64,000 bases of DNA, from assembly GCA_017626325.1 (NCBI GenBank), contig JAGAIZ010000043.1:1-64000 (forward strand), given 5' to 3'. This stretch comes from Lachnospiraceae bacterium. Its GTDB lineage: Bacteria; Bacillota; Clostridia; Lachnospirales; Lachnospiraceae. The notes beneath the pieces were generated by a model. The model saw only the letters and a program-made list of their open reading frames with translations. It did no database searches and was not told where the DNA came from. The translations under genes and the position numbers were made by a program. Position 1 is the stretch's first letter. Every line of letters starts with the position of its first letter. Shown here piece after piece: positions 35,859 to 45,646 of the stretch.

Positions 35859-36770
35859 ATGGAAAATAATGATAGAATAACGTATCAGGCACTGTATCAG
35901 CAGGGCGTGCAGTTCCTGCGGACGCAGAGGATTGAAGAGGCGGCTCTGGACGCCAGGCTGCTGCTGGAATTCGTCTGCGGTACAGACAGGAATACGCTGC
36001 TTGTCCACGGGGACAGGGAGATTTCCATAGAGGAAGAGAAACGCTACCGTCTTTTGTTAGAGAAACGAGGGCGGCATATACCGCTCCAGCATCTGACGGG
36101 AGTGCAGGATTTTATGGGACTGACTTTTGCAGTCAATGAAAATGTGCTGATTCCCCGGCAGGATACGGAAATCCTGGTAGAAGAGGTAATGAAGAATCTC
36201 CATGATGGGATGCGGATTCTGGATATGTGCACCGGTTCCGGCTGCATTCTGCTAAGCCTGCTGCAGTATTCCAACGACTGCGTCGGCGTGGGAGTGGATT
36301 TGTCAGCCGAGGCGCTGGCGGTTGCCAAGGCTAATTATACAAGGCTGCGGGAAGATAAGCCGGAGATGGATGCGGTTTTCCTGCGGGGGAATCTGTTTGA
36401 GTCACTGGCAGCAGGAGATGAGACGGAAGCGCCTGCCGGGGCAGGCAGCGATGTTTCCGGAAGATTCGACATCATAGTCTCCAACCCGCCCTATATCAGA
36501 ACGGATGTAATCCATACTCTGATGCCGGAGGTGCGGGAATACGAGCCGCTTCTGGCGCTGGACGGCAGAGCGGACGGCCTATATTTCTACAGGGAGATTA
36601 CGAAGCAGGCGAAGGCGTACTTAAGCCGCGGCGGGATGCTCTATTATGAAATCGGCTGCGATCAGGCGGCGGAAGTGAAGGAAATCCTGCAAAAAGAAGG
36701 ATACCGGGACGTCAAAGTGGTAAAGGACTATGCAGGACTTGACCGCGTGGTGTACGGCGTGTATTATTAG
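35859..36770 (+). CDS. prmC: release factor glutamine methyltransferase PrmC
   Basis: 303 residues. The N-terminal helical domain (about 1-85) precedes a SAM-binding fold with [15 protein letters not shown]. The catalytic motif is [13 protein letters not shown]. It methylates the Gln of the GGQ motif in release factors. It sits directly before its substrate gene prfA. An insertion rich in Ala and Gly (about 190-200) lies between motif strands. Confidence 0.94.
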   Translation: MENNDRITYQALYQQGVQFLRTQRIEEAALDARLLLEFVCGTDRNTLLVHGDREISIEEEKRYRLLLEKRGRHIPLQHLTGVQDFMGLTFAVNENVLIPRQDTEILVEEVMKNLHDGMRILDMCTGSGCILLSLLQYSNDCVGVGVDLSAEALAVAKANYTRLREDKPEMDAVFLRGNLFESLAAGDETEAPAGAGSDVSGRFDIIVSNPPYIRTDVIHTLMPEVREYEPLLALDGRADGLYFYREITKQAKAYLSRGGMLYYEIGCDQAAEVKEILQKEGYRDVKVVKDYAGLDRVVYGVYY

Positions 36771-36807
36771 AAATGATTTTGAGGAAAGAAAGTATAGTGA
36801 GGGAATT

Positions 36808-37881
36808 ATGTTTGATAAATTAGACGACCTGCTCAGGAAATTTGAGGAAATCATGAATGAATTGAGCGAGCCTACCGTGGCGGAGAATCAGGAGCGTTTC
36901 CGCGCGCTGATGAAAGAACAGAGCAATTTGACCCCTATAGTCAATGCTTATAAAGAATATAAAAAGTGCAATCAGGATATTGAAGACTCCCTGATGATGT
37001 TAAACGAGGAATCTGACCCTGATATGAAGGAAATGCTGAAGGAAGAGCTTTCTACGGCGAAGAAGCGGGTGGAAGAGCTGGAGCATGAGCTTAAGATTCT
37101 GCTTCTGCCCAAGGATCCCAATGATGATAAGAACGTTATCGTGGAGATTCGTGCCGGAGCGGGCGGCGACGAGGCAGCCCTTTTTGCGGCGGAGATTTAT
37201 CGTATGTACGTCCATTATGCGGAGAGCCGCCGTTGGAAGGTGGAGACCATGGAAGTGGAGGAAATCGGTATCGGCGGCATGAAGAGCGTGACCTTCATGG
37301 TAACCGGACAGGGCGCGTATTCTGTGCTGAAATATGAAAGCGGCGTGCACCGTGTACAGCGTGTGCCGGAGACAGAGTCGGGCGGACGTATTCATACTTC
37401 TACGATCAGCGTAGCGGTTATGCCGGAGGTGGATGACGATATAGATATCGTTATTGAAGATAAAGATATACGAATAGATGTAATGAGAGCGTCCGGTAAC
37501 GGAGGTCAGTGCGTTAATACCACGGACTCTGCGGTGCGTCTGACCCACTATCCTTCCGGTATCGTGGTATACAGCCAGACCGAGAAGTCCCAGATTCAGA
37601 ACAAGGCCAAGGCCTTCGCCCTGCTGAAAGCGAAGCTCTACGATATCGAGCAGCAGCAGCGTCATGACGCGGAGGCGGAAATGCGCAGGAGCCAGATCGG
37701 TACAGGCGACCGCTCCGAGAAGATCAGAACCTATAATTTCCCTCAGGGACGAGTTACCGATCACCGCATCAACCTGACGCTGTATAAGCTGGATAAAGTC
37801 ATGAACGGCGATATTCAGGAGATATTGGACGCGTGCATTGCGGCAGACCAGGCGGCAAAACTCGCTAAGATGAATGAATAA
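36808..37881 (+). CDS. prfA: peptide chain release factor 1
   Basis: 357 residues, the normal length. Seen: the N-terminal helical domain, [21 protein letters not shown], the codon-recognition region near [12 protein letters not shown], and the GGQ loop [17 protein letters not shown]. It terminates translation at UAA and UAG. The start at 36808 ([11 protein letters not shown]) is the family start; the frame open from 36730 overlaps prmC. A terminator follows. Confidence 0.97.
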   Translation: MFDKLDDLLRKFEEIMNELSEPTVAENQERFRALMKEQSNLTPIVNAYKEYKKCNQDIEDSLMMLNEESDPDMKEMLKEELSTAKKRVEELEHELKILLLPKDPNDDKNVIVEIRAGAGGDEAALFAAEIYRMYVHYAESRRWKVETMEVEEIGIGGMKSVTFMVTGQGAYSVLKYESGVHRVQRVPETESGGRIHTSTISVAVMPEVDDDIDIVIEDKDIRIDVMRASGNGGQCVNTTDSAVRLTHYPSGIVVYSQTEKSQIQNKAKAFALLKAKLYDIEQQQRHDAEAEMRRSQIGTGDRSEKIRTYNFPQGRVTDHRINLTLYKLDKVMNGDIQEILDACIAADQAAKLAKMNE

Positions 37882-37905
37882 GCTATGAGTGCGGAATAAA
37901 AATGA

Positions 37906-37945
37906 AGAGCCGGAATCTTATCTGCAAAAGATTCCGGCTCTCTTC
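37906..37945. terminator. terminator after prfA
   Basis: A perfect 14 bp stem, AGAGCCGGAATCTT/AAGATTCCGGCTCT, has an eight-base loop, then CTTCTGATT. The run is weak, but the stem is strong and could serve both the prfA unit and the convergent gene. Confidence 0.75.
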
Positions 37946-37988
37946 TGATTCTGTAACAATGCAAATGCGTAATCCTGAACTGAAACAA

Positions 37989-38369
37989 TTACTCTATCAC
38001 GTCTATTTGCTGGACATTGGGGATCTCTTTGCCGTCCTTAAGACCATATTGTTCTACCTTAGACTTGGCAATATGATCCATATAGCGTATTTCCAGATGA
38101 TCTCCAACAGCCAATGATGAAAAATCAATCCGGTTACCATTAGAATCGTTAATAGAGATACTATCATTCTTTGTAATGATATATTGACCTCTCATACCGG
38201 CGTCATTTTGCGGAAAGCCCTGTATTGTTAAGGAAGAGTCATTAACGGACGAAATTTCCCCTTCAAACAGAAGAATATATTCTACTTTTCTTCCATGATA
38301 TATGACGAATAATAATGAGGCGAGTAAGAAAAAAATGATCCCAATCAATACATATTTTTTTGTTTTCAT
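37989..38369 (-). CDS. membrane-anchored small extracytoplasmic protein (DUF3221/YobA-like)
   Basis: 126 residues. One N-terminal membrane segment (about 7-25, LIGIIFFLLASLLFVIY) and no lipobox Cys. The outer domain is all-beta (EGEISSVNDSSLTIQG, then GQYIITKNDSISI, then GDHLEIRY), resembling small OB-like DUF3221 domains. Function is unknown. AGGAGAG lies seven bases before the ATG. It is a lone minus-strand gene with lower GC than its neighbours, which suggests recent arrival. Confidence 0.6.
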   Translation of the reverse strand: MKTKKYVLIGIIFFLLASLLFVIYHGRKVEYILLFEGEISSVNDSSLTIQGFPQNDAGMRGQYIITKNDSISINDSNGNRIDFSSLAVGDHLEIRYMDHIAKSKVEQYGLKDGKEIPNVQQIDVIE

Positions 38370-38620
38370 CAAATATCTCTCCTAGTATAATCAACAATAA
38401 TGCCATTGCTTCATAAGCTCTTGGCAGGTTCGTTTATTTCTCCGTGTGAAGCTGTCTACATTATACTTTATTCCTGTGCATATAAACAAGTACGAAATGC
38501 GTGAAGCCGGTCACTTTTCATCTGCCCTTCTCTTCCATGCTGATTTCGTATATAATATTAGTATTATAAATTCGTGTAAAAATCAGTATGAAGATCAGGA
38601 GTATGGTTACGGAGGCATCA

Positions 38621-39400
38621 ATGGAGAAGATTGCTTTTCAAAGCTATTTTGATTATATCCATTTTGCAAAGGAATGTGTATGTGGAAAGGTGTATCCTCT
38701 TTCTATTGCGGAAGGTTATCAGCAGGGAGACATCTTTGTGAAATCTGGAGTAGATTGCAATACGGTTTTATTCTGGCATTATAGTGGATTTGCTTTTATT
38801 GCAGGAGCGTACGACGAAAGCTTTCTGGGAGCGGTTTATGAGCAGTTCATAGAGAAGAACACGGATAACAGGAGATTTGTTTTGTTTTCTGATGGGAAGT
38901 GCATTGCGGATTATTTTTGCAGGAAAGCGAATACAGATACTGAGCGCAGATATTTTTTTGAATATAGGAATGAAAACCGGGATATACATTACAAAGTACC
39001 TCATCATTATGAACTAAGGGAGATTGACGTGGAACTTCTTAGCAAAATGGAAGGAAGAATTACACCGTATTTTTCCTGGGACTGTTCAGAAGCGTTTCTT
39101 GAAAAAGGGAAAGGGTATTGTCTGATCAGCGGAGATGATATTGCCGCGTGGGCATTTTCTGCTGCTGTAAGTGATGGGGAGATTGATATCGGGGTGGAAG
39201 TTTGTGAAAAATATCGGCACAGGGGTTTGGCCACAGTGGTTGCAAAGGCCATGATTCAATATATTTTATCTGCAAATAAGGTTCCCGTATGGGCTTGTCA
39301 TTGTCAGAATATTGCATCCGCAGCACTAGCCGGGAAATTGGGATTTATTAAAACAGGCGAATGTTCTGTTATAAAAAGGAGAGAACCGCAGCATGATTAG
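38621..39400 (+). CDS. GNAT N-acetyltransferase
   Basis: 259 residues. The N-terminal half is a non-catalytic GNAT-like region. The C-terminal half has the acetyl-CoA motif EKYRHRGLATVVAKAMIQYIL and a following ACHCQNIASAALAGKLGF, like the GNAT_acetyltran family. The substrate is unknown. GGAGG lies five bases before the ATG at 38621; upstream ATGs at 38588 and 38606 are less likely. Base use is AT-rich compared with neighbours. It overlaps the next gene by eight bases. Confidence 0.82.
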   Translation: MEKIAFQSYFDYIHFAKECVCGKVYPLSIAEGYQQGDIFVKSGVDCNTVLFWHYSGFAFIAGAYDESFLGAVYEQFIEKNTDNRRFVLFSDGKCIADYFCRKANTDTERRYFFEYRNENRDIHYKVPHHYELREIDVELLSKMEGRITPYFSWDCSEAFLEKGKGYCLISGDDIAAWAFSAAVSDGEIDIGVEVCEKYRHRGLATVVAKAMIQYILSANKVPVWACHCQNIASAALAGKLGFIKTGECSVIKRREPQHD

Positions 39401-39920
39401 AACAGCCAAACCACAGGATATACCGCGCATCGCAGAAATCATGATCTTTGGCAAAAGAGTCGCCTATAGACCGATCTTTCAGGACGATTTTGTGTCCTTT
39501 AATGAAATGAGGGTGATTGACGTTATTGAGAAGTATAATAACGATCCGGCATGCTTAAAGGGGATGCTTGTTTATGATGACGGTATTGTGAAAGGCGTTC
39601 TGGGCAGGAAGCTGGAGAAGGAAACAGTGGAGCTTACCGATTTCTATGTGGAGCCCTTTTTCAAGGGACAGGGGGTGGGAACTAAGCTGATTCAGTACGC
39701 CATAGCACAAGCCAGGGAAACAGGCAGAGAGCGGATGTTTCTGTGGGTGCTTGAAGAGAATACACCGGCCAGGAAATTTTATGAAGCCAATGGATTCATA
39801 AACAGCAAAGAGACTCGTCTGGTGGAAGGAACGGAGAAAACGGATATGCGGTATGAACTTGTTATTTGCCCGGAGAGCAAAGAGAAGCTTTGCGAACGAT
39901 CCGACTTTGAGAAGGAGTGA
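39393..39920 (+). CDS. GNAT N-acetyltransferase
   Basis: 175 residues. A typical single GNAT fold: IRTAKPQDIPRIAEIM at the start, acetyl-CoA loop EPFFKGQGVGTKLIQYAI, and ENTPARKFYEANGF. The substrate is unknown. It is coupled by overlap to the GNAT gene upstream and followed within nine bases by the phosphatase gene. Confidence 0.87.
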   Translation: MIRTAKPQDIPRIAEIMIFGKRVAYRPIFQDDFVSFNEMRVIDVIEKYNNDPACLKGMLVYDDGIVKGVLGRKLEKETVELTDFYVEPFFKGQGVGTKLIQYAIAQARETGRERMFLWVLEENTPARKFYEANGFINSKETRLVEGTEKTDMRYELVICPESKEKLCERSDFEKE

Positions 39921-39928
39921 TAAAACCG

Positions 39929-40555
39929 ATGATTCTATACTTAATACGGCACGGAGAGACAGATCTGAACAAACAGAAGCGTCTGCAGGGGCAGACGGAT
40001 ATCCCTTTGAACGAATACGGCAGAGAGCTGGCAAGGATAACAGGACGGGCCTTGCGGGAGGTTAAGTTTGACGCGGTATTTTCGTCGCCTCTTTACCGGG
40101 CTGTGGAGACGGCGGAGATTATTATGGGGAACAGGGACTGCCCCTTTTATACGGATGAGCGGATACAGGAAATCAGCTTCGGGGATTATGAAGGGATGTC
40201 TTACAAAGGCACGGCGGGCGCAGAAGAGATACCCTGTGTGCCGGATGCGGATTTCCTGAATTTTTTTCGGGCGCCGGAACTGTATGTAACGCCGCCAAAC
40301 GGGGAAAGCTTTAAAGAAGTAATTGCGCGGACGGGAGATTTTTACAGGGAATTAACGCATAATCCCCTGTACCGGGAGCGTACGGTTCTGATTTCTACCC
40401 ACGGCTGTGCGTTAAAAGCGCTGCTTGCCAATATGCGGCCTACCAAAATCCGGGATTTCTGGGGTGAGGGTGTGCACAGGAACTGTGCCGTGACGATTGT
40501 CTGCGTGACGGATGACAGGGCCGAAATTCTGGAAGAAGGGAAGGTATACTATTAA
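39929..40555 (+). CDS. histidine phosphatase (phosphoglycerate mutase-like)
   Basis: 208 residues. The catalytic start ILYLIRHGETDLNKQKRLQG carries the RHG motif, VFSSPLYRAVETAE the conserved Arg region, and VLISTHGCALKAL the second His. These enzymes dephosphorylate small metabolites; the substrate is not evident. AAGGAG lies before the ATG at 39929; a GTG at 39917 is too close to it. Confidence 0.88.
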   Translation: MILYLIRHGETDLNKQKRLQGQTDIPLNEYGRELARITGRALREVKFDAVFSSPLYRAVETAEIIMGNRDCPFYTDERIQEISFGDYEGMSYKGTAGAEEIPCVPDADFLNFFRAPELYVTPPNGESFKEVIARTGDFYRELTHNPLYRERTVLISTHGCALKALLANMRPTKIRDFWGEGVHRNCAVTIVCVTDDRAEILEEGKVYY

Positions 40556-40698
40556 TGCAGACACACGAGCCGGGCCGCATCAGAGTGAACAGGACAAACG
40601 TATTTTTGGATTAAGCATCTATTGGTGCAAACGTTATCTTGCATAAAAGTGCATTTTATTATAAGATAGAAGATATACATACGAAAAGGAGAGGGAAT

Positions 40699-42606
40699 AT
40701 GGAAAACAAAAATCAATTCAAGCCCTATATTCCGGCTGAGAAGGTGACCCCTGAGTTTACGGTAACGTCGATGGTTATGGGTATTCTTCTGGCTGTAATA
40801 TTCGGCGCGGCGAATGCTTATCTGGGTCTGAGGGTAGGTATGACGGTGTCGGCATCTATTCCGGCTGCAGTGATCGCAATGGGCGTAATCCGTGTGGTTA
40901 TGCGCAAAAATTCTATTTTAGAGAGTAATATGGTACAGACAGTAGGGTCTGCGGGAGAGTCGCTGGCTGCGGGAGCGATTTTTACGCTTCCTGCGCTTTT
41001 CTTATGGGCGGCAGAGGGCAGGATGGACAAGCCGGGCATTATTGAGATCACCCTGATCGCATTGTTGGGCGGCCTGCTGGGCGTACTTTTCATGGTACCC
41101 CTCAGAAACGCGCTGATTGTGAAGGAACACGGTGTTCTGCCTTATCCCGAAGGAACGGCATGCGCCGAGGTACTTCTTGCCGGAGAAGAGGGCGGAGCAA
41201 ACGCTTCTACCGTATTCGCCGGTATGGGACTGGCGGCAGTCTTTAAATTCGTGATTGACGGTATTAAACTGGTGCCCAGCGAGATTTCTGTACGTGTAAA
41301 GGGATATGCGGGAGAACTTGGTACGCAGATTTATCCGGCTGTTATGAGTGTGGGCTATATCTGCGGCCCGAAGATTTCTTCTTATATGTTCGCCGGCGGT
41401 CTGGTGAGCTGGCTGGTGCTGATTCCGGGTATCGTGCTGTTTGGTGAGAACCTGACGCTTTATCCGGGTACGGCTCCTATCGGAGAGATGTACGCGGCAG
41501 GCGGCGCCAGTGCGATCTGGGGCAGCTATATCCGCTATATCGGTGCGGGAGCATTGGCGGCAGGCGGTATTATCAGTTTGATTAAGTCATTGCCGCTTAT
41601 CGTGCGTACCTTCCGCGACGCTGTCAAAAGTATGAAGGGCGGCATGGGAAGCGGTTCGGAACGTACGGCGCAGGATCTTAGCATGAAGGTGATTCTTGTA
41701 TCGATCGGCGTACTGACGATTCTGGTATGGCTGGTTCCGGCGATCCCGGTAACTTTGCTGGGCGCGATTATTGTAGTAATTTTCGGATTTTTCTTCGCTA
41801 CGGTATCTTCCCGTATGGTTGGACTGGTAGGAAGCAGTAATAATCCGGTATCCGGTATGGCAATTGCTACGCTGCTGATTGCTACGATTATTCTCAAAAT
41901 GACAGGGGACAACGGCGTGCACGGTATGCAGGGCGCGATTGCGATCGGTTCCATTATCTGTATCGTAGCGGCGATTGCCGGAGATACGTCACAGGATTTG
42001 AAGACGGGCTATCTCTTAGGCGCGACGCCGAAGAAACAGCAGATCGGTGAGCTGGTTGGCGTGACTGCGGCGGCTTTCGCCATCGGCGGCGTGCTGTATC
42101 TGCTGGATTCCGCATGGGGATTCGGTACAGAGGAATTGGGAGCGCCTCAGGCTATGCTGATGAAGATGATTATTGAGGGCGTTATGGAGAATAACCTGCC
42201 CTGGGCGTTGGTATTTATGGGCGTCTTCCTGGCGATCGCTGTGGAAGTGGTCGGTATTCCGGTACTTCCGTTTGCAATCGGCGTGTATCTGCCGGTACAG
42301 TTGAACGCCTGCATCATGGTAGGCGGACTGATTCGTCTTTGTTATGACCGCATGCACAAAGAAGAGAAAGAAAAAGAGCGGATTATCAGCGATGGTATTT
42401 TATATTGCTCCGGTATGATTGCCGGGGAAGGACTGGTTGGTATTCTGCTTGCCTTACTGGCGGTATTTGGCGTGGATGCAGTAATTGATCTGTCCGGTAA
42501 GCTGAATCTTCCGGCGGCAGCAGCAAATATTGGAAGTCTGGTCGTATTTGCACTGGTTATTCTCTCTGTATTGAAATTCTCCATTTGGAGAAAAAAGAAA
42601 GCGTAA
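40699..42606 (+). CDS. OPT-family oligopeptide transporter
   Basis: 635 residues with about 14-16 hydrophobic segments. OPT features include FGAANAYLGLRVGMTVSASIP near the N terminus, LPYPEGTACAEVLLAGE and SVGYICGPK. Bacterial members import peptides or metal-peptide complexes. GGAGAGG lies before the ATG at 40699. The PqqD-like gene follows after six bases, an arrangement found in Clostridia whose meaning is unclear. Confidence 0.93.
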   Translation: MENKNQFKPYIPAEKVTPEFTVTSMVMGILLAVIFGAANAYLGLRVGMTVSASIPAAVIAMGVIRVVMRKNSILESNMVQTVGSAGESLAAGAIFTLPALFLWAAEGRMDKPGIIEITLIALLGGLLGVLFMVPLRNALIVKEHGVLPYPEGTACAEVLLAGEEGGANASTVFAGMGLAAVFKFVIDGIKLVPSEISVRVKGYAGELGTQIYPAVMSVGYICGPKISSYMFAGGLVSWLVLIPGIVLFGENLTLYPGTAPIGEMYAAGGASAIWGSYIRYIGAGALAAGGIISLIKSLPLIVRTFRDAVKSMKGGMGSGSERTAQDLSMKVILVSIGVLTILVWLVPAIPVTLLGAIIVVIFGFFFATVSSRMVGLVGSSNNPVSGMAIATLLIATIILKMTGDNGVHGMQGAIAIGSIICIVAAIAGDTSQDLKTGYLLGATPKKQQIGELVGVTAAAFAIGGVLYLLDSAWGFGTEELGAPQAMLMKMIIEGVMENNLPWALVFMGVFLAIAVEVVGIPVLPFAIGVYLPVQLNACIMVGGLIRLCYDRMHKEEKEKERIISDGILYCSGMIAGEGLVGILLALLAVFGVDAVIDLSGKLNLPAAAANIGSLVVFALVILSVLKFSIWRKKKA

Positions 42607-42612
42607 GGCGTT

Positions 42613-42960
42613 ATGAAAGATAAGAAGAAAGCAGCTTCAGAGAATTATCTGGAGAGAAAGCCGAAACGTCCGCAGGGTTTGAAATGGTCCGCTGATGCGG
42701 AAGGGCTTGTAACGCTGGATATAGAGAATACCGGCATCATGAACCGTATGGCGCAGAAGCTTCTGCACAAACCGAAGGTGACGCACATTCATCTGGACGA
42801 AATCGGAAGCTTCGTCTGGCCGCTGATGGACGGTGAGAAGGATATCATAGCGCTGGGGGCTTCCGTGCAGGAGGCGTTCGGTGAGAAAGCTGACCCGTTG
42901 TATGAAAGGCTGGCGAAATATTTCCAGATTCTGGACAGCTATCATTTCGTAGAATGGTAG
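42613..42960 (+). CDS. PqqD-family small protein
   Basis: 115 residues. The PqqD-like fold is seen in THIHLDEIGSFVWPLMDGEKD and the following helix pair. PqqD proteins bind precursor peptides for radical SAM maturases. Here no maturase or precursor gene is adjacent; only the OPT transporter precedes it by six bases. The role is therefore open: perhaps a peptide-binding partner of the transporter. Confidence 0.78.
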   Translation: MKDKKKAASENYLERKPKRPQGLKWSADAEGLVTLDIENTGIMNRMAQKLLHKPKVTHIHLDEIGSFVWPLMDGEKDIIALGASVQEAFGEKADPLYERLAKYFQILDSYHFVEW

Positions 42961-42993
42961 ACATAAAATCTATATTTTTATATAGTAAGGCTA

Positions 42994-43022
42994 TTGATTT
43001 TTGCCTGTTAATATTGTATGAT
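42994..43022 (+). promoter_or_regulatory. promoter for the secreted repeat protein
   Basis: TTGATT, 17 bases, TATGAT. This leaves a leader of about 200 bases before the start codon. Confidence 0.65.
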
Positions 43023-43098
43023 GAAGTTGCATAAACAGTTATGTAAACTCTAATGACATATTTATGTAATCCATATGTCCGTTTACAAAAGAGCACTG

Positions 43099-43141
43099 GT
43101 GTGCTGTATCGTGCCTTTCCAGGAAGGAGGATACAGCACAC
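43099..43141 (+). other. long leader hairpin upstream of the secreted repeat protein
   Basis: A perfect 12 bp stem, GTGTGCTGTATC/GATACAGCACAC, with inner CCTT/AAGG pairing. The loop side holds AGGAAGGAGG, a ribosome-site-like sequence with no start codon close behind it. There is no T-run, so it is not a simple terminator. I do not recognise it as a known riboswitch. Confidence 0.65.
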
Positions 43142-43226
43142 TGTTATACTTGCCAACTGGTTATGCCGCGTGTGGAGATATATCTGCGCGCGGATTGACA
43201 GGTTAAGAGAAAGGCGTGATTACTAT

Positions 43227-44318
43227 ATGAAAAAAGGAGTAATATACAAACTGGGACTGACGGTCTGTCTGGCGCTCAGCGTGCTTATGATTCCGGCGAA
43301 CCGGCTGACGGTGCGGGCGGAAGAGGTGATCGCAACCGTACAGGGCAGGGTTTTATCGGGAACGACATCCGAACTGTTAAAGCTTCATACGGAAGACGGC
43401 GATATGGAGATCAAGCTGGACAGCGGTACAGATACCAGCGAATGTAAAATACTGCTTCCGGATCATACGATAGGAGTCTCTGTTTCACACGGCTCCGACG
43501 GTTATCTGCATGCGGTGAAGATCACCGCGCAGGCCCAGACTCAGAAGGTAACGCTGGCTTCTTCTACATCTACCGTGACGGGAACGATAGGCCAGAAGAC
43601 GAAAGGAGATATCTTATATCTCAATACAGATGCCGGAGAAATGGAGATCAAGCTGGATTCAACAACTGATATGAGCGGATGCTCCGTACTGGTAGCGGAC
43701 AAGTATTACAGCGTGACCTGTGCCAGAGGTTCTGACGCTTATATGCATGCCGTCACCATTGCGGACATGGTCAAAACATCTGCCGACACAACGGCTTCTT
43801 CGACAGCGGCATCAGTTAATACAGGGCTTACGCCTGCACCGTCAGATGCTTCTTCTGTAAAGACGGCATCCGGCTCGGTTACCGGAACGGTATCGGACAA
43901 GACGACGGAAACGCTCCTGTATCTGACCACGAATGAAGGAGAAATGCAGTTTGCGATTGAGAATACTACGGACGCAAGGCTCGGCATGGTCCTGACCAAA
44001 GGAAATAAACTGGCGGTCTCTTACTATCATGGTTCAGACGGCTATCTGCATGCCGTCAGTATTGTAGGGGTTAAGAATGCTTCGTCGGGAGCGTCGTTCG
44101 ATACGTCTTCGACCTCTGCGGTGACGGGAACCGTAAACAGTAAATCTTCAGAGGATATACTGTATCTGGATACCCAGTATGGTCTGATGGAACTGAAAAT
44201 GGATGGAGTGCAGAGTGTAACGAACTGTAAGGTATTAGTCAGCGGCAGGAAGCTCAGCGTGACTTGCGCGAGAGGTTCCGACGCGTATATGCACGCTGTG
44301 AATATTACAGGACAGTAA
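43227..44318 (+). CDS. secreted protein with four related beta modules
   Basis: 363 residues. The signal peptide (about 1-32) ends LTVRAEE. Four modules of about 65 residues follow, at about 33-105, 112-185, 215-285 and 295-363. Each shows VTGTV-x-K-x(4)-ILYL-x-T-x(2)-GEMEIKLD, then TD-x(3)-CxVL, then a (R/H)GSD(A/G)Y(M/L)HAV ending. A Thr/Ser/Ala linker separates modules 2 and 3. I do not recognise a named family; the modules look like small OB/beta-barrel repeats that could bind a ligand or metal outside the cell. The start at 43227 is chosen for the signal peptide; the upstream frame is leader sequence. A terminator follows. Confidence 0.8.
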   Translation: MKKGVIYKLGLTVCLALSVLMIPANRLTVRAEEVIATVQGRVLSGTTSELLKLHTEDGDMEIKLDSGTDTSECKILLPDHTIGVSVSHGSDGYLHAVKITAQAQTQKVTLASSTSTVTGTIGQKTKGDILYLNTDAGEMEIKLDSTTDMSGCSVLVADKYYSVTCARGSDAYMHAVTIADMVKTSADTTASSTAASVNTGLTPAPSDASSVKTASGSVTGTVSDKTTETLLYLTTNEGEMQFAIENTTDARLGMVLTKGNKLAVSYYHGSDGYLHAVSIVGVKNASSGASFDTSSTSAVTGTVNSKSSEDILYLDTQYGLMELKMDGVQSVTNCKVLVSGRKLSVTCARGSDAYMHAVNITGQ

Positions 44319-44350
44319 GCGCGGGCGCGCGGCAGCATAGAATACATAAT

Positions 44351-44392
44351 AGGGAGAGCCGAACCGGAATCAGGGTTATGCTCTCCCTTCTT
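44351..44392 (+). terminator. terminator after the secreted repeat protein
   Basis: A 9 bp stem, AGGGAGAGC/GCTCTCCCT, with an inner AACC/GGTT stem is followed by TCTTTG. Confidence 0.75.
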
Positions 44393-44425
44393 TGTGAAAG
44401 AGAAAGATATGGAGATCAGAGACGA

Positions 44426-44992
44426 ATGAAAATGGAATATGCAGATCATAAATTAAGATGCCGCTGGGCGAATCCAAAGAATCCGCTGTATATACGGTAT
44501 CACGATGAAGAGTGGGGCGTACCGGTTTATGACGACCAGCGTTTGTATGAAATGCTGCTGTTAGAGTCTTTTCAGGCAGGATTATCATGGGAATGTGTGT
44601 TGAATAAAAGGGAAGCGTTCCGTAAAGCCTTCGATGGATTTGACATCGATAAAATATGCGGTTATGATGAAACAAGGCTGGAAGCGTTAAGGCAGGATGG
44701 AACGATTATCCGCAATCGGCTGAAGCTGCGCGCCGCAGTTGACAACAGCCGGATTTTTAAGGAAATTGCGGCAGAATACGGTTCTTTTGCGGAATATTTA
44801 TGGAGCTATACGGATCATAAGATTGTCTATGAGAATGATAAAGTCAGTTCACCGTTGTCTGACGCTGTTTCGGGAGATCTGCGCAGACGGGGTATGAAAT
44901 TCGTGGGTACTACGATTATTTATTCTTATCTACAGGCGGTAGGGGTGATTTATTCTCATGAAGACGGCTGCTTCCTATGCAGGAAAAAATAA
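44426..44992 (+). CDS. tag: DNA-3-methyladenine glycosylase I
   Basis: 188 residues. The family start is RCRWANPKNPLYIRYHDEEW, followed by GVPVYDDQRLYEMLLLESFQ and AGLSWECVLNKR. The zinc ligands are C and H near the N terminus and HEDGCFLC at the C terminus. It excises 3-methyladenine from DNA. The upstream-open frame is not used; ATGs at 44426 and 44432 are both possible. Confidence 0.94.
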   Translation: MKMEYADHKLRCRWANPKNPLYIRYHDEEWGVPVYDDQRLYEMLLLESFQAGLSWECVLNKREAFRKAFDGFDIDKICGYDETRLEALRQDGTIIRNRLKLRAAVDNSRIFKEIAAEYGSFAEYLWSYTDHKIVYENDKVSSPLSDAVSGDLRRRGMKFVGTTIIYSYLQAVGVIYSHEDGCFLCRKK

Positions 44993-45063
44993 GCATTTTG
45001 CGCTGGACGAAATTGCGAATGATAATATGGAAAAAGAAATGAAAACTGAAAGGAGAAGAAAAT

Positions 45064-45633
45064 ATGGGGCGTATGGAAGAACTTGGTTTTCAGAAGATTT
45101 CGGGGGAGAAATTGGGAGATTTGGCGTTCAATCCTTTTGAAAAAATAGGAAAGGAATGGGCTTTGATCACAGCCGGAGATGAGAAGGGATGGAATACCAT
45201 GACGGTTTCCTGGGGATTCGCCGGCGTTATGTGGGGGAAGAATACGTTTACCACAGTGATCAGGCCGCAGCGTTATACGAAAGAATATGTGGATAAAAAT
45301 GAGTATTTTACAGTCAGCTTCTATCAGGAAGCGTATCATAAGGCATTAGCGTTCTGCGGTTCCCACAGCGGCAGGGATTGTGATAAGGCAAAGGAAACGG
45401 GACTGACGCCGGTAGTGATCGAGGATGCGGAGAGCGCCTACGGTACAGCGTATGCTTTCCGTACGACCGCTTTCGAGCAGGCGGATCTGGTGCTGGTCTG
45501 CCGCAAAGCGTATGTGCAGGAGATGAAGCCTGAGTGTTTCGCGGGCGGCGACAACGATGCGAAATGGTATCCAGACAAGGATTATCATGTGCAGTATATC
45601 GGGGAGATTGCGGCGGCATACATCAGAGAATGA
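45064..45633 (+). CDS. flavin reductase-like FMN-binding protein
   Basis: 189 residues. The split-barrel FMN fold is seen from WALITAGDEKGWNTMTVSWG, then VIRPQRYTKEYVDKNEYFTV and GSHSGRDCDKAKETGL. Such proteins reduce flavins or act as small flavin oxidoreductases in anaerobes. GAAAGGAG precedes the ATG. The nth gene begins 13 bases after the stop. Confidence 0.9.
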   Translation: MGRMEELGFQKISGEKLGDLAFNPFEKIGKEWALITAGDEKGWNTMTVSWGFAGVMWGKNTFTTVIRPQRYTKEYVDKNEYFTVSFYQEAYHKALAFCGSHSGRDCDKAKETGLTPVVIEDAESAYGTAYAFRTTAFEQADLVLVCRKAYVQEMKPECFAGGDNDAKWYPDKDYHVQYIGEIAAAYIRE

Positions 45634-45646
45634 AAGAGGGAGTGTC

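Noticed and set aside
43053..43226. upstream extension of the secreted repeat protein
   Set aside because: It would put 58 non-signal residues before a perfect signal peptide and crosses the leader hairpin.
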